Translations under genes and position numbers: made by a program
Notes under the pieces: generated by a model
What the model saw: the letters and a program-made list of their open reading frames with translations, nothing else
Told to the model about the DNA's origin: nothing
The model's database searches: none
In this document: one piece after another, positions 47,741-59,403 of the stretch
Layout: the number at the start of each line of letters is the position of its first letter
Position numbering within the stretch: the first letter of the stretch is position 1
NCBI RefSeq assembly: GCF_040581485.1
Contig: NC_090128.1
Coordinates: 11,036,001 to 11,100,000 of the forward strand
Reading direction: 5' to 3'
Source of the DNA: Linepithema humile
Taxonomy: Eukaryota > Arthropoda > Insecta > Hymenoptera > Formicidae
Length of the DNA stretch: 64,000 nucleotides

Positions 47741-50204
47741 GGAATTGGACACCATCAAGAAAAGGCTCGAAGACATGCCGACAAAACAAGATTTCAAGTA
47801 ATTATTTTTTTTTTAAGCTATTCCTTGACAGTTTGAAAATATCTAAAAAAAGAAAATCTAGTGACATATTGCAGTCGGAATTTATATTTTTTAAATTGAT
47901 TACGTCTTGTACGTATGAGAGAAAGAAATTGATAATAAATGTAAAATAAATAGTAAATAAATATTACATAAACAAATAAATAATTTTCAAATAAATTCGT
48001 AAATTTATTAAAAATTAATAATAAATAATAATAAAAATAAAAAATAATAAATATATTTAAAAAATATAAAGTAAACGTTAATTGAACGTTTTTCAAATTA
48101 ACTTCAAAATGATAGTAATAACTAGAGCCCGGATTTTCCGCCGGCCGACGTACCATTTCGAGTCGACCGTAGCGAGCGAGTTCCTCACAGCTCGCTTCAC
48201 TTCGACCCGCTCGACGAGCGCGACATGATGGGGAGAACTAGCTACGGTTGCTCGATCTGAGAACTTAAATCCAGGCTCTAGTAATAACTGTAAAATCAAT
48301 ATAATGAATATGACATCAATGTAAAATAAACATTAAATTAACACGTTGTACATGAAAAATAAGTACAAAATAAAATTCATATAAATATTAAATAAATAAC
48401 TTTCAATTTATATATACAAATAAAAACTATATATGTCAAATAACACAGAAAAATCTGCAATATGTTCTACTACATCATACTGTGTGTTTCAGAGTTCTGG
48501 ACCAAAAATTGATCAAGCTATTGAAATCAAGATCCGGTAAAATGCCGACGAAACCCGATTGCCTTCCTTTGGAGTCTGTCGAGCAGGTGGAACTTTTCGA
48601 AAATATCGAAGAGGAGCATAATGATCAAGTCGTAAGTCTTATAGCATAATACATTATATACCTATATAATACAATTACATATACATATAATATAATATAT
48701 AATATAATGTATACACGATGACATGAATATAATGAAGCGTTTGTTCCCTTCCTATACATTTTTTCGAGTGGAATTTCAGTCTGTATGTAAGCGCAATAAT
48801 TGAGGAACTTTAATTTGAATGAAAATTACATTATGAACTAACTACACTCTGATTGCAGTAATATCACTCATATAGTCATAGAGAAGAAAGTGAACTCCAA
48901 GATATCGAGTGAAAAATCATTTTAACTAGAGTAAAATTTGTTAGTTTGCAGATAAATTTTAACTTCAATAAAATTTACTTGCATTTCGTGTTAATAGAGT
49001 AATAAGATTTTATGAACAGAATAATATTTTTCATGTATAATGAGATTTCTTTATCTATGTCGTCATAGTGTAGAAAATAATTACAGTACTATTAACATAT
49101 TTACATTTTTATGTGCAAATATGTTTTAGATCGCTTATCTCAAGTTTTTGGGAGGTCAAACAGTTGACGAAAGCGTCAAATTTTGCATGAAGCAGATAAT
49201 CACAGACAAGGCTTTAAGCAATTATTCTTTGTGGGGAGAGAAGGATGAAAACATTGCATTATACAACAAAAAATTGTTATCAACAGTATACGGTAAGTTT
49301 TTTTATTTATATTACTATAATTTAAGGTGGAATTAAAAGAATAAAAAGTTCAAAACATTATGTATACGATAATCACGACACTAATGCTAACTCTTAGTAA
49401 TATTAATATTTAATGTTCGATATAATCAAGGTACAAAATTATTAGTCGCTTTTATATTACTACGTAAGTTCTCGTGCTTGTCAAATTTTATTTTTTAATC
49501 CGAACCGATCAAAAAGGTAGGAAACAGTAACATGGATATTCAACTTCACATTTTTTCTTATTGGTTTCAATAGATGATATAATTCAGGGCTCGGAATTAT
49601 TTCATCTTTTCGGCCGATTCTCGTGGTATACGCCTCCTTTCCTCTCCTTACCGCGCGCGCGGTAGCCACTAGGGCCAGCGCTGCCGAGCGTTAAGAGCGG
49701 CGCTATCCGATAAATGTTAGGTTCTTCTCCCTTAATCATTAAAAGTAAAAAAAAAGTTATTAAAAATATTTTTTTCACTTTTAAATTTATTATGTGAAAA
49801 TATTTTAATAGATTTCCACGTCACCCATAAGGTACTATTGCTATAGAAAAAAAAAATATTTTTAATAAATTTTTTTAACATTAATCGGATAGCGCCGCTC
49901 CTAACGCTCGGCGGCACTGGCCCTAGCGGCTGCCGCGCGCGCGGTAAAGAGAGGAAAGGAGGCGTATACCACGAGAATCGGTCGAAAAGATGAAATAATT
50001 CCGAGCCCTGATATAATTAATCAATATACATTTGAACTTACATTTTTGTTAGTTATATTTATAGAAGCGGTAGCAAACAGCCCATACTTCGCGAAGCCGG
50101 ATAAAAAGATATTTTTCGAGGCCGTAAAAGAAGCAATACGTTCGCCAAACAACGTCTCAGAAATGCACAAAAAAGAATTCCTGGGGAAAAAGGTCGTCGC
50201 ATAA
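47741..50204 (+). CDS. DUF4806-type gene, 3' four exons (5' end not found)
   Basis: The exons 47741-47797, 48493-48631, 49130-49292 and 50065-50204 have GT-AG borders and compatible phases. They encode a short coiled-coil (ELDTIKKRLEDMPTKQDF), an acidic stretch, and a domain with YLKFLGGQTVDESVKFC, ALSNYSLWGEKDE and FFEAVKEAIR. This resembles DUF4806, a domain of unknown function common in arthropods; the function is unknown. In the last exon the read frame stops at 50202-50204, but the neighbouring frame from about 50125 stays open with FAKQRLRNAQKRIP and ends at TAA about 50264, which looks more family-like. A one-base loss near 50122 is suspected. The first exon begins in phase 2, so upstream exons exist outside what I could recognise. 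Introns hold two MITEs. Confidence 0.7.
48126..48279. mobile_element. GAGCCCGGATTT-end MITE, copy 2
   Basis: This is nearly the same sequence as 41224-41367, with small insertions (an extra GAGC and GATG). It is flanked by CTA on the left and TAG on the right, compatible with a TA target. It lies in an intron of the plus-strand DUF4806-type gene. Confidence 0.8.
49585..50010. mobile_element. hAT-type MITE, CAGGGCTCGG family, copy 2
   Basis: Inverted ends of about 120 bp start CAGGGCTCGGAATTATTTC and end with its near complement. ATATAATT is duplicated exactly at 49577-49584 and 50011-50018. The centre is AT-rich and recurs, inverted, next to the partial copy near 61035. It lies in the last intron of the DUF4806-type gene, just before the acceptor at 50064. 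Confidence 0.9.
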
Positions 50205-50930
50205 AAAGGCACGAGAAGGCCGATGCTATATTTGGCGAAAATGAAACTGAAAATGAAAATTAATAAATATTTTTAAACATATATAGTATAGTATATAGTC
50301 CGATGCTTCTCGGGAAATGATTTTAAGATCCATGCGTAAAGTTTTAACTAACTACATATAGTGGAATTGACCCTACAAAACATGTATAAATATGTGTATA
50401 TACGTATATATATATATTTTTATATATATAAATAAATATATATATGTATATTTTATTCAAATAATGTGTGTACTTTATTATTAAAAGAAATTTTTTTTTA
50501 TTTGTCCTAAATCTATTCCCGATTAATTTTATGAAACAAACATTTTTTGATATTTCTGCCAATTAAAAATTAATCAGTGATACAAAAATTCAAACTCGAT
50601 TATATGTAAAACAATGGAATTCTTATTATTTTAAATATATGCTTATTTTACGGTAATAAAGGATAGAATGAGAAAAAAGTAAAAATATTTTAAATAATGA
50701 GAATTTCATGATTTTAAATAAATTTGAATTTATTTGCCTTTGGTCAATTTTCCATCGGCAATGGAAATTTTTTCTAAAAGCCACTTTGACCAAGTTCTGA
50801 TTAAAGTAATCGACGATTAACTTTTAATGTTGTTAACATTTCTACCGATATACTGATACATCGCGAACGGATTACTTTCATCAGAACTTGATCGTAGCCC
50901 TAAGAGTAATTATTTGAAGCAGATGCAAAA
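50205..50930. other. Intergenic AT-rich DNA with a small hairpin
   Basis: A (TA)n-rich run lies near 50395-50450. A short inverted repeat (GACCAAGTTCTGATTAAAGT at about 50789 and its near complement at about 50890) forms a hairpin-like structure. No gene is recognised. Confidence 0.5.
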
Positions 50931-50934
50931 AATA

Positions 50935-51206
50935 TATTCATCCGTTTTCGACATGTTGTTGCATTTTTGCTGAAATTTATGACTCGGCATGTCTTGTTGG
51001 CAACATGCTGTCATTTTGCTCTTTATATACAGCGATAAACCGTTGACAGCAAATACACGACAAATTGTCGGCAAAATATGTTGAATATGTGTGATGTCAA
51101 ACCAAAAACAAATGCCTGACTCACCTTGTTCTAAATTTGCTGAAAACTCATACGTTTTGTTTTCGGCAACATGACAGCAAAAACGCAGACAGGTGGCTAT
51201 CAGGGA
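50935..51206. repeat. Reiterated-word element ending GGTGGCTATCAGGG
   Basis: The stretch repeats variants of TTTTGCTG, GCAACATG and CAGCAAA on both strands, and ends at 51193-51206 with GGTGGCTATCAGGG. Its complement (CCCTGATAGCCACC) resembles the CCCAGATAGCACAA start at 59404, suggesting a shared family terminus. No coding capacity. Confidence 0.4.
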
Positions 51207-51211
51207 TGTTT

Positions 51212-51485
51212 GAAAAGTGTAAACAAAGCGTTTCTTAATATAAATTTTCGAAGTGTAAAGAAAGTGTATCTAAATGCTTCATACACATTTTGTGGAACGT
51301 TTAAGAAGCGTAAACAAAGCGCTTCTTAATATAAATTTTTAAAATGTAAAGAAAGCGTATCGGAATGCTTCGTATACATTTTGTGGAACGTTTGAGAAGC
51401 GTAAACAAAGCGTTTCTTAATATAAATTTTTGAAGTGTAAAGAAAGTGTATCGGAATGCTTCGTATACATTTTGTAGAACGTTCA
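51212..51485. repeat. Tandem repeat of about 90 bp, three copies
   Basis: The word TAAACAAAGC recurs at 51221, 51311 and 51402, each followed by GTTTCTTAATATAAATTTT-like sequence and TGCTTCRTAYACATTTTGT. Spacing is 90 and 91 bp. The units are imperfect and non-coding. Confidence 0.7.
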
Positions 51486-51945
51486 GGAAACGTTAAAGAA
51501 ACATGAATTATTGGAGAGTATAGAAAATGTAATAAAACACTTCATACATGTTTTATGGAGCGTTTAAGGAACGTGTATAAAGCTTTGAAATCATGAAGAG
51601 TTAATGGAAACCCAGTGAGCATTATGTTATCAAAAAGAGCTCTTCAAGTACTCAGGTTTGAGAGTTAGACATCCAACAACACCATCTTGAAGATAACATG
51701 ATATCAATAAGCCCTCTAATGCATCACTTTTAGAGGAAAAAAAGAGATCACATAAATGACATCTAAAAGAATATTAAAATCTGACTTCTTCTAAATATCA
51801 AGAAAATGTTAACATTAAGAATTGTTATTTATAGCACTATTTTTATGAATTTAATTATATGAAAAGGAACACAATGTTATATACAATACATTATATAACT
51901 TTTTTATTATAAATGTAGAATCCATATAGAAACATTTCAGAAATT

Positions 51946-53934
51946 AGCTGGTTGAAGTTTGGAACGTTCCTGGAACGATTTTTTAAAAATGATTTGTCGC
52001 TTTTGTCCTTTTGCAGGAAGGAAGTTTTGAGACCCACAAACAAAGTACAAAAGAGATCGATCCGATACATGCGTCGGAAGACACCCTTATATCCGAAAAA
52101 CCACTCCCAAAATCACTTAAACAATTCTAGACAAGCTAAAAATAATTTGTCGCACTTTTCCTTTTGCACGGAGAAAGTTCCGAGGCCCTCACACGACATG
52201 TAAAAAAGATCGATTCAATACATGCGTCGGAAGACACCCTTATACTCAAAAAACCACCCAAGAGCGTCTAAAAAATTCTCGCCTTACAAAAAATAACTTG
52301 TCGCTCTTCTCCTTTAGCATAGAGAAAGTTTTGAGGCCTTCACATAACATACAAAAGAGACCGATCCGATACATGCGTCGGAAGACACCCTTATACCCGA
52401 AAAACCACCCCCAAAATCACTTAAACAATTCTAGACAAGCTAAAAATGATTTGTCGCTTTTTTCCTTTTGCACAGAGAAAGTTCCGAGGCCCTCACACGA
52501 CATGCAAAAGAGACCGAACCGATACATGCGTTGGAAGATACCCTTATACCCGAAAAACCACCCCCAAAATCATTTAAACAATTCTAGACAAGCTAAAAAT
52601 GATTTGTCGCTTTTTTCCTTTTGCACGGAGAAAGTTCCAAGGCCCTCACACGACATGCAAAAGAGACCGATTTGATACATGCGTCGGAAGACACTCTTAT
52701 ATTCGAAAAACCACCCCCAAAATCAATTAAACGATTCTCCTCAAACTAAAAATGATTTGTCGCTCTTCTACTTTTGCATAGAGGAAGTTCTGAGGCCCTC
52801 ACACGACATGCAAAAGAGACCGAACCGATACATGCGTCGGAAGACACTCTTTTACCCGAAAAACCACCCCCAAAAGGGTGTCTACCGACGCATGTATCGG
52901 ATCGGTCTCTTTTGCATGTCGTGTGAGGGTCTTGGAACTTTCTCCGTGCAGAAAGAAAAGAGCGACAAGTCATTTTTAGCTTGGCTAGAATGGTTTAAGT
53001 GATTTTGAGGGTGGTTTTTCGGGTATAAGTATGTCTTCCAACGCATGTATCAAATCGGTCTTTTTTGCATGTCGTGTGAGGGTCTCGGAACTTTCTCCGT
53101 GCAAAAGGAAAAGAGCGACAAGTCATTTTTAGCTTAGCTAGTATGGTTTAAGTGATTTTGGGGGTGGTTTTGCGGGTATAAGGATGTCTTCCGACGCATG
53201 TATCAAATCGGTCTTTTTTGCATGTTGTGTGTGGGCCTCGGAACTTTCTCCGTGCAAAAAGAAAAGAGCGACAAGTCATTTTTAGTTTGGCTAGAATGGT
53301 TTAAGTGATTTTGGGGGTGGTTTTTCAGGTATAAGGATGTCTTCCGACGCATGTATCAAATCGGTCTTTTTTGCATGTCGTGTGAGGGTCTCGGAACTTT
53401 CTCCGTGCAAAAGGAAAAGAGCGACAAATCATTTTTAGCTTGTCTAGAATTGTTTAAGTGATTTTGAGGGTGGTTTTTTGGGTATAAGGGTGTCTTCCGA
53501 CGCATGTATCGGATCGGTCTCTTTTGTATGTTATGTGAGGGCCTCAAAACTTTCTCTATGTTAAAGGAAAAAAGCGACAAGTCATTTTTAGCTTGGCTAG
53601 AATGGTTTAAGTGATTTTGGGGGTGGTTTTTCGGGTATAAAGGTGTCTTCCGACGCATGTATTGAATCGGTCTTTTTTGCATGTCGTGTGAGGGCCTCGG
53701 AACTTTCTCCGTGCAGAAGGAAAAGTGCGACAAATCATTTTTAGCTTGTCTAGAATTGTTTAAGTAATTTTGGGGGTGGTTTTTTGGGTATAAGGGTGTC
53801 TTCCAACGCATGTATCGGATCGGTCTCTTTTGTACTTTGTTTGTAGGTCTCAAAACTTTCTCCCTGCAAAAGGACAAAAGCGACAAATCATTTTTAAAAA
53901 ATCGTTCCAGGAACGTTCCAAACTTCAACCAGCT
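51946..53934. mobile_element. Foldback transposon of 153-bp repeats with 8-bp target duplication
   Basis: The ends AGCTGGTTGAAGTTTGGAAC and its complement are bounded by an exact 8-bp duplication, CAGAAATT (51938-51945 and 53935-53942). The left arm (to about 52870) holds six direct units and the right arm about seven inverted units. The word TTGTCGC recurs at 51994, 52147, 52298, 52451, 52604 and 52757, giving a 153-bp period (one interval is 151). The arms meet around 52870 with virtually no spacer. No transposase is encoded. The organisation recalls foldback elements such as FB or Galileo of Drosophila; the 8-bp duplication would fit the hAT or P superfamilies. Confidence 0.88.
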
Positions 53935-53942
53935 CAGAAATT

Positions 53943-54256
53943 ATGTTGTATGGTACATTTGAGTAATACAAAAAATAATTTTTTTTTCCTTATGTGTTTT
54001 ACATACAAAACTAAAAACATATAATATATGATCCTTACATAGAAAAATAATAAAAATAAAAGTTATAAAAGTAATATTGAAATTTTATTTTTAATACTTT
54101 CCTTAATTATTTATTTAAGTAATAACTATATTGCACATGTAAAAAATAAAATTATCATGACAATAAAATGCATATATAGAATATTTCAATACCACTTTTT
54201 TATAATTTACGAAAACTAAATAAAACAAAAAAATCTATAGTTTTTTCTCAAACATT
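53943..54256. other. Spacer between foldback element and minus-strand gene
   Basis: AT-rich DNA without a recognised exon or repeat. It would include the 3' UTR of the minus-strand DUF4806 gene ending at 54257. Confidence 0.4.
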
Positions 54257-55741
54257 TTATTTCTTCTTTTCATGTCGTTTTATATTTTGATTTATCCGAT
54301 CTCCAGCATGCTGTAGCCAGTTTTTGATTACAGTTTGGATGGAATGGGAAGAAATACTCTTTCCACTAATACTGATGATTACTTCTGAAAAAATTCGATT
54401 AATGAATTTTATATAATAAAAAGTTAAAATTATAAATTATTATAAAATTATTAAAATTATAAATTTTTATTTTTATTATATATTTACTATTTTCTAAAAA
54501 AATATTCAGAATATATTATATAAAAAATATATTCAGAATATATATTTCAATATATTATACTCAAAAATTATTAATTAAGAAATGTAAAAATAAATTAATT
54601 AATTAACTAATTCTTGAACGTTAAAAATATGTAGTAAATAGATGAAAAAAATTTAATTGGAAATAATAATCTCTATAATAATAATAATGATTAAAATATT
54701 ATCGAAAAATTACAACAAAAATATGTTATTAACTATTTTTTTTACATTTTATTAGATTACAGTACACAAAGTATCCAAAAAGTGACACAATTGATGTGTA
54801 GTGGATGTCGGACGATAGAATTTAAATTTAAAAAAACTTGAGTTTTTTTTACAATATTTAATGAAGAAGATGTTATTAATCATAGTTTAGCTAATCTGCG
54901 CAACTCTTTAGATGGACATTATTTCTGTAAGTCACACGTTTGTTAGAATGCATAGCAAAGCATTAAGTACACTACTAAGTGCATAGCTCATACGTAATGT
55001 CCACCTAAAAAATGGCGCAGATTAGTTAAACTATGTGTAATATCATTTATATGACAATTGCTCATTTCTGGAACTTTGTGTATCTCTTTATATATTTTAA
55101 AATTTTAAATAATTTAACTAATTAATAAAATAATTTAATAAATTAATTTTACTTTTACTTTGAATTAATTTTTTTCCAATTTTTAATAATTTTTATCAAA
55201 AATAATAATTATATAATAATTAGTTAAAAGTAATAAATAAAACTATAAGAAAACAAAAATACCGATAATGACGTCAACAAATTTCATGTCTCTCGTTTGT
55301 ATAGTATTTTTTTGTCCGGTCCATGAGAGTTTGTAAGCTAGATGATCAGTTAGAGTAAGTTTTTAATGCGTTTCTCTCTCTCTCTTACATGTTGTTCCGC
55401 ATCTTTTCCTCCTATAGTTCTAATTATCCTTTTCTGTAACAAAATTTATATAATTTAATTTTTATACATGTATTTTTATTTTTTTAATTTAATTGACAAA
55501 GAGTACTTACATATTGTGATAAAGATACGGAGTCTTGTGTTATCAATTTATTAAATTCTTCTAGTGCCTCAGGCGTTCCAATCGGTAAATTCAAATTTAT
55601 TGTATTCTCTTGTGAAGAATGTGGATATATATCTAACAATAATTGTTGGATTGCAACCAATAATCTTGTATTTTTTTTAATGTTATTCTGACAAGCTCTT
55701 ATTTAAGAAAAACAATATAACATGTGTGCGTGTGTGCGCGC

Positions 55742-55772
<31 letters not shown>

Positions 55773-58768
55773 TGTGTGTACAGGGTGTTGCATATACATA
55801 TTGGGCAGTATGACGGGTTGCGCGGCATACTTTGCAGGGATAGGCACGGTTCAGTAGGTAATGACAGCATATATACGTAGCATCATAACTTATTGATCGA
55901 ATTGATCGTGCGCATTTTTACTAATTTTGAGTTTACAGCGTTTCAATTATACCGGACTTGAATAATCGTTGCGATTATTACTAAAGAAGCTAAAACACAT
56001 TAAAGATAAAAAATTGAATTTTAGGAAGTTAACACGTTAAAAGAAACAAATATGATACAACAAAATTTCTTTCTTTACCGCTTTACTTTTCTTTACTGTT
56101 AGCGTTGTAAATTTTGATAGAGCGGTAAAGAAAGAAATTTTGTTGTATCATATTTGTTTCTTTTAACGTGTTAACTTTCTAAAATTTAATTTTTCATCTT
56201 TAATGTGTTTTAGCTTCTCTAGTAATAATTGCAACGATTATTCAAGTCCGTCATAATTGAAACGCTGTAAACTCAAAATTAGTAAAAATGTGCACAATTA
56301 ATTCGATCAATAAGTTATGATGGTACGTATATATGCTGTCATTACCCATTGAACTTCGCCTATCCCTGCAAAGTATGCCGCGCAACCCGTCGTACTGCCC
56401 AATATGTATATGCAACACCCTGTATGTGTGCATATGTACATAATTAATTAATATGTAGGAAGAGGCAATAACTATTACCACCTTGGATATTTTCAGAAGT
56501 ATTAGAGTAGGAGAAAAATTTGTTTAACAGAAATTACATGATATAGAAGATATTCGAGAAACCAATAATTATTACTTTACCTTATATATAACTATAGTTA
56601 AATCATATTTATTGAAATATGAATTATTAAAAATTTATTTTTATACACTTACTACAACATAATTCATTATGAGATTCTTCTTTTCTTGTGATATTTTTTT
56701 CAATCATTGGTTGATTGGTTTTATTAGGTGTTCCTAAATGTATTCAAACATTAAAACCATAAGAAAAAAAAAATTAAAAAATTAGAATAAAATAATGTGT
56801 AAATATTATTAAAAAGAAATATTGTATTTAACATATTAACAATTCAAATAAAACTTGGGATTTTATTCATTGTTTTTAGTTTTGATTTATAAATAATAAC
56901 TCTATTTGTATTTACGGAATAAATAAATGAATAATGGATGTAATAATGGATGTAAAACATTTTTAAAATTCTATAATTAAGAAAAAAATATTGTAAATTC
57001 CACGTTTATATATTAAAAGACTAATTTTTATATAAAAATATAAAAAATCTGCTATATTAGCAAAATCATAAAAGTAAAACAATGTATAGAAAATAAAAGA
57101 ATAGATGAAAAAAGAAAAAATGTTTGACAAAAAATTATATTATAAAATTATTAAAATGCATTGTTAGGCTTGTTATGCTTATAGAAAATATTAATAATTT
57201 AGAACTCACTTATTTCTTCCATTTCCATAATATCCAAGTTAATAAGTTGCATTGCTTCAGCTTCACATTAAGGATTCACCGGGTTTGTGATTGAACTCTC
57301 ATCTATATTCACAACAATTAAAAAATTAATATTTGTTATATTTATTTAACATTTATTACTCTATTTTACACAATAATAAAATTAATAGCGTCCTTGTTTT
57401 TAACAAAAAATAATCTATTTAATTCATATAATTTAGACTTTCACATGCAAATTAATTTCATAAAAGAAAAAAAATGTTGCATTAATTAGGGAAGTCACAA
57501 TAACATTATACTTATTTTTTAATACCTCGTTTTGTGATTTCGTCATCATCAGATTTTTCTAAAATAATGGTGCTTTTCGGAGATAACTGTGATAAGTTGT
57601 GATCAAAATGCAATAGTTGACTTTCGATTTCTTCATATGTTTCTTCTTCATTATTATCTAGTAATTCAGAGTAATTTTCATTAAATAAAAAATGTTCTAG
57701 AGTTTTTGTATATAAATGGTAGTACTCTGCAAATTTTCTACATTTACTATTTTCGAAATTCTTACATAAAATACAAAAAACAAAAATTAATAAAATTGAG
57801 AAAATCTTATTAATTCTACTAATTGACTTTTACAAACTTGCAAATAACATAAAAATATATAAAATTACTTTTTCTGATAATTTGTTTTCTATCTCCTAGT
57901 TTTGCTGAGCGTTTTTTATATGTTAATGTTTCCAAATTGCAATCAGCTATATGTTTATTTGATACTTCATGTATGGAGTTTACTTCATTTTCTTGTATTA
58001 TTGATAATGATTTATAGTTTGTAGGAGGTTTCAGAATACCTATTTTATTTTTTAATTTAACATTAATATTTTCAAATTTAATATTTTTTTAGTATATATG
58101 TAAATTAATACGTACATAGATTTTCCAGTCGATCTTCAGTTAATATTGATGTGTTCCTTTTATGGAAGGTTGATAATTTTATTTTTCTTTTAGCTATATT
58201 GTCTATTAAAAAATATATATATATAATATAGTAAAAATATATAAATATTTAATTATTTTGCTTTTATTAAATGCTTCTAATCAAAAAAAAATTTTTAATT
58301 AAAAAAAATTAATACTTACCTAAATCTTTATTTTTATTTTCTTTTTCAGATGAGGAAGAAGTACAATAACGAGATGGTTTATTAATTGTTCGTTTATGTG
58401 AAGATGTATCATTATATATTTTATTTCTTATATCTGCTAAGATTTCTTCGTCATTAGTAGATATGTTTATCGCTTGGATTTCAAAATCTCTAGCTTCTTT
58501 GTACGTAGCTGGAAAAGTTAGACATTAGGTGAGTAATTTATATGTTGATATATATTAGAGAAAAAATATTTGAACAATATTTACCAAAAGGTCCTAAATA
58601 TTTTTTATAATAAATAATATCCCAATCATTACTAGGTGATGTTTTCTTTTTAGATTCAACACTAGGATTTTTATCTTTTGGTGGCCACTTAAATGATTTA
58701 GATTCTAATATCAACCATGAAACTGGTATTATTGCAGACCACTCGTCCCATAATACCACGAAATACAT
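54257..58768 (-). CDS. DUF4806 protein gene, minus strand, possibly disrupted
   Basis: Exons in order: 58768-58585 (MYFVVLWDEWSAIIPVSWL, the family's usual N-terminus), 58508-58320, 58202-58116, 58039-57869, 57726-57526, one ending 57210, 56733-56653, about 55690-55511, 55433-55263 and 54384-54257. Phases agree at most junctions. The C-terminus has the DUF4806 pattern: IIRTIGGKDAEQH, LTDHLAYKLSWTGQK and IKNWLQHAGDR. Problems: a stop occurs in the 57210 exon unless a poor acceptor near 57260 is used; a frame slip follows the GAGAGAGA run near 55370-55380; and the link across 56650-55690, where a 642-bp foldback is inserted, is not resolved. Function is unknown. An alternative N-terminal Met lies at 58804. 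Confidence 0.7.
54765..55080. mobile_element. TA-flanked MITE in the last intron of the DUF4806 gene
   Basis: The ends CACAAAGTATCC and GGAACTTTGTG are imperfectly inverted and flanked by TA at both sides. Inside, CATAGTTTAGCTAATCTGCG (about 54887) and its near complement (about 55030) form strong inner arms. A Tc1/mariner-like target is inferred. Confidence 0.65.
55728..55780. repeat. (CG)n/(TG)n microsatellite
   Basis: About 50 bp of alternating purine-pyrimidine dinucleotides (GTGTGCGCG..., then TG repeats) runs directly up to the left TA of the 642-bp foldback element. Such alternating CG/TG tracts can adopt Z-DNA; this is a general property and not shown here. Confidence 0.85.
55781..56422. 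mobile_element. Near-perfect 642-bp palindromic MITE flanked by TA
   Basis: Two arms of about 300 bp start CAGGGTGTTGCATATACATA and end with the complement closing GCAACACCCTG. They are separated by only about 40 bp (around 56085-56120). TA is present at 55779-55780 and 56423-56424. The arms are nearly identical. It sits in an intron region of the minus-strand DUF4806 gene. No transposase is encoded. Confidence 0.88.
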
Positions 58769-58804
58769 TTCTATAAATTGAATAACACATCTTTTTCTAA
58801 ACAC

Positions 58805-59403
58805 ACTTATACTCTTATTAATTATTTACAGCCCAGAATATATTCAGTATTTTGCAAACAGTCAACAGACAGTTTTATGTTGAATCTAGCTTGATATAGG
58901 ATTTTCTAACATTTTCTATAATTTTACGTGTTAATACTTTTAGATACATATTTTTTCATAATATTGTTAATATATATAATTGTTAAGTGAAAATTGTACA
59001 AAAATCCTATATTTAACTGAACTCGATTTAAGATTGGATATAGTCTAATTCAACATAGAACTATATAACGCGTTAAAATATATAAAATATATAAAATATA
59101 TAAAATATATAAAAATATCTCCTAGTTTACATACAAATCACATTAAAAAATTTTTTATAAATTTTATATACAATTTAAGAATATTATATTATGTAAAATA
59201 TATTTAAAATTATATAACCTAGAAAGTTATACACATTTTGCACAAACATATAATAATGTGTATATGAAATTTTTTATCAATACATACATTAATTATAAAT
59301 AATATAGATTAATGTAACTTTAAATATATTTACCTTTATTATTTATACTTATTATCAAAATAAGAATAGAGAACAAAGCAACTAGTGATGCTAGCAATAG
59401 TAA
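58805..59403. other. AT-rich upstream region of the minus-strand DUF4806 gene
   Basis: This would hold the promoter and 5' UTR of the gene starting at 58768. A short ATATAAAATATATAAA repeat run lies near 59080-59115. No defined regulatory site can be named. Confidence 0.4.

Noticed and set aside
50344..50562. A minus-strand frame with Tyr/Ile runs
   Set aside because: Translation of a TA-rich simple repeat.
53356..53928. A 190-codon frame made of 51-residue repeats as a real repeat protein
   Set aside because: The frame follows automatically from the 153-bp period, is mirrored on the opposite arm, and has no independent coding evidence; kept only as a note under the foldback element.
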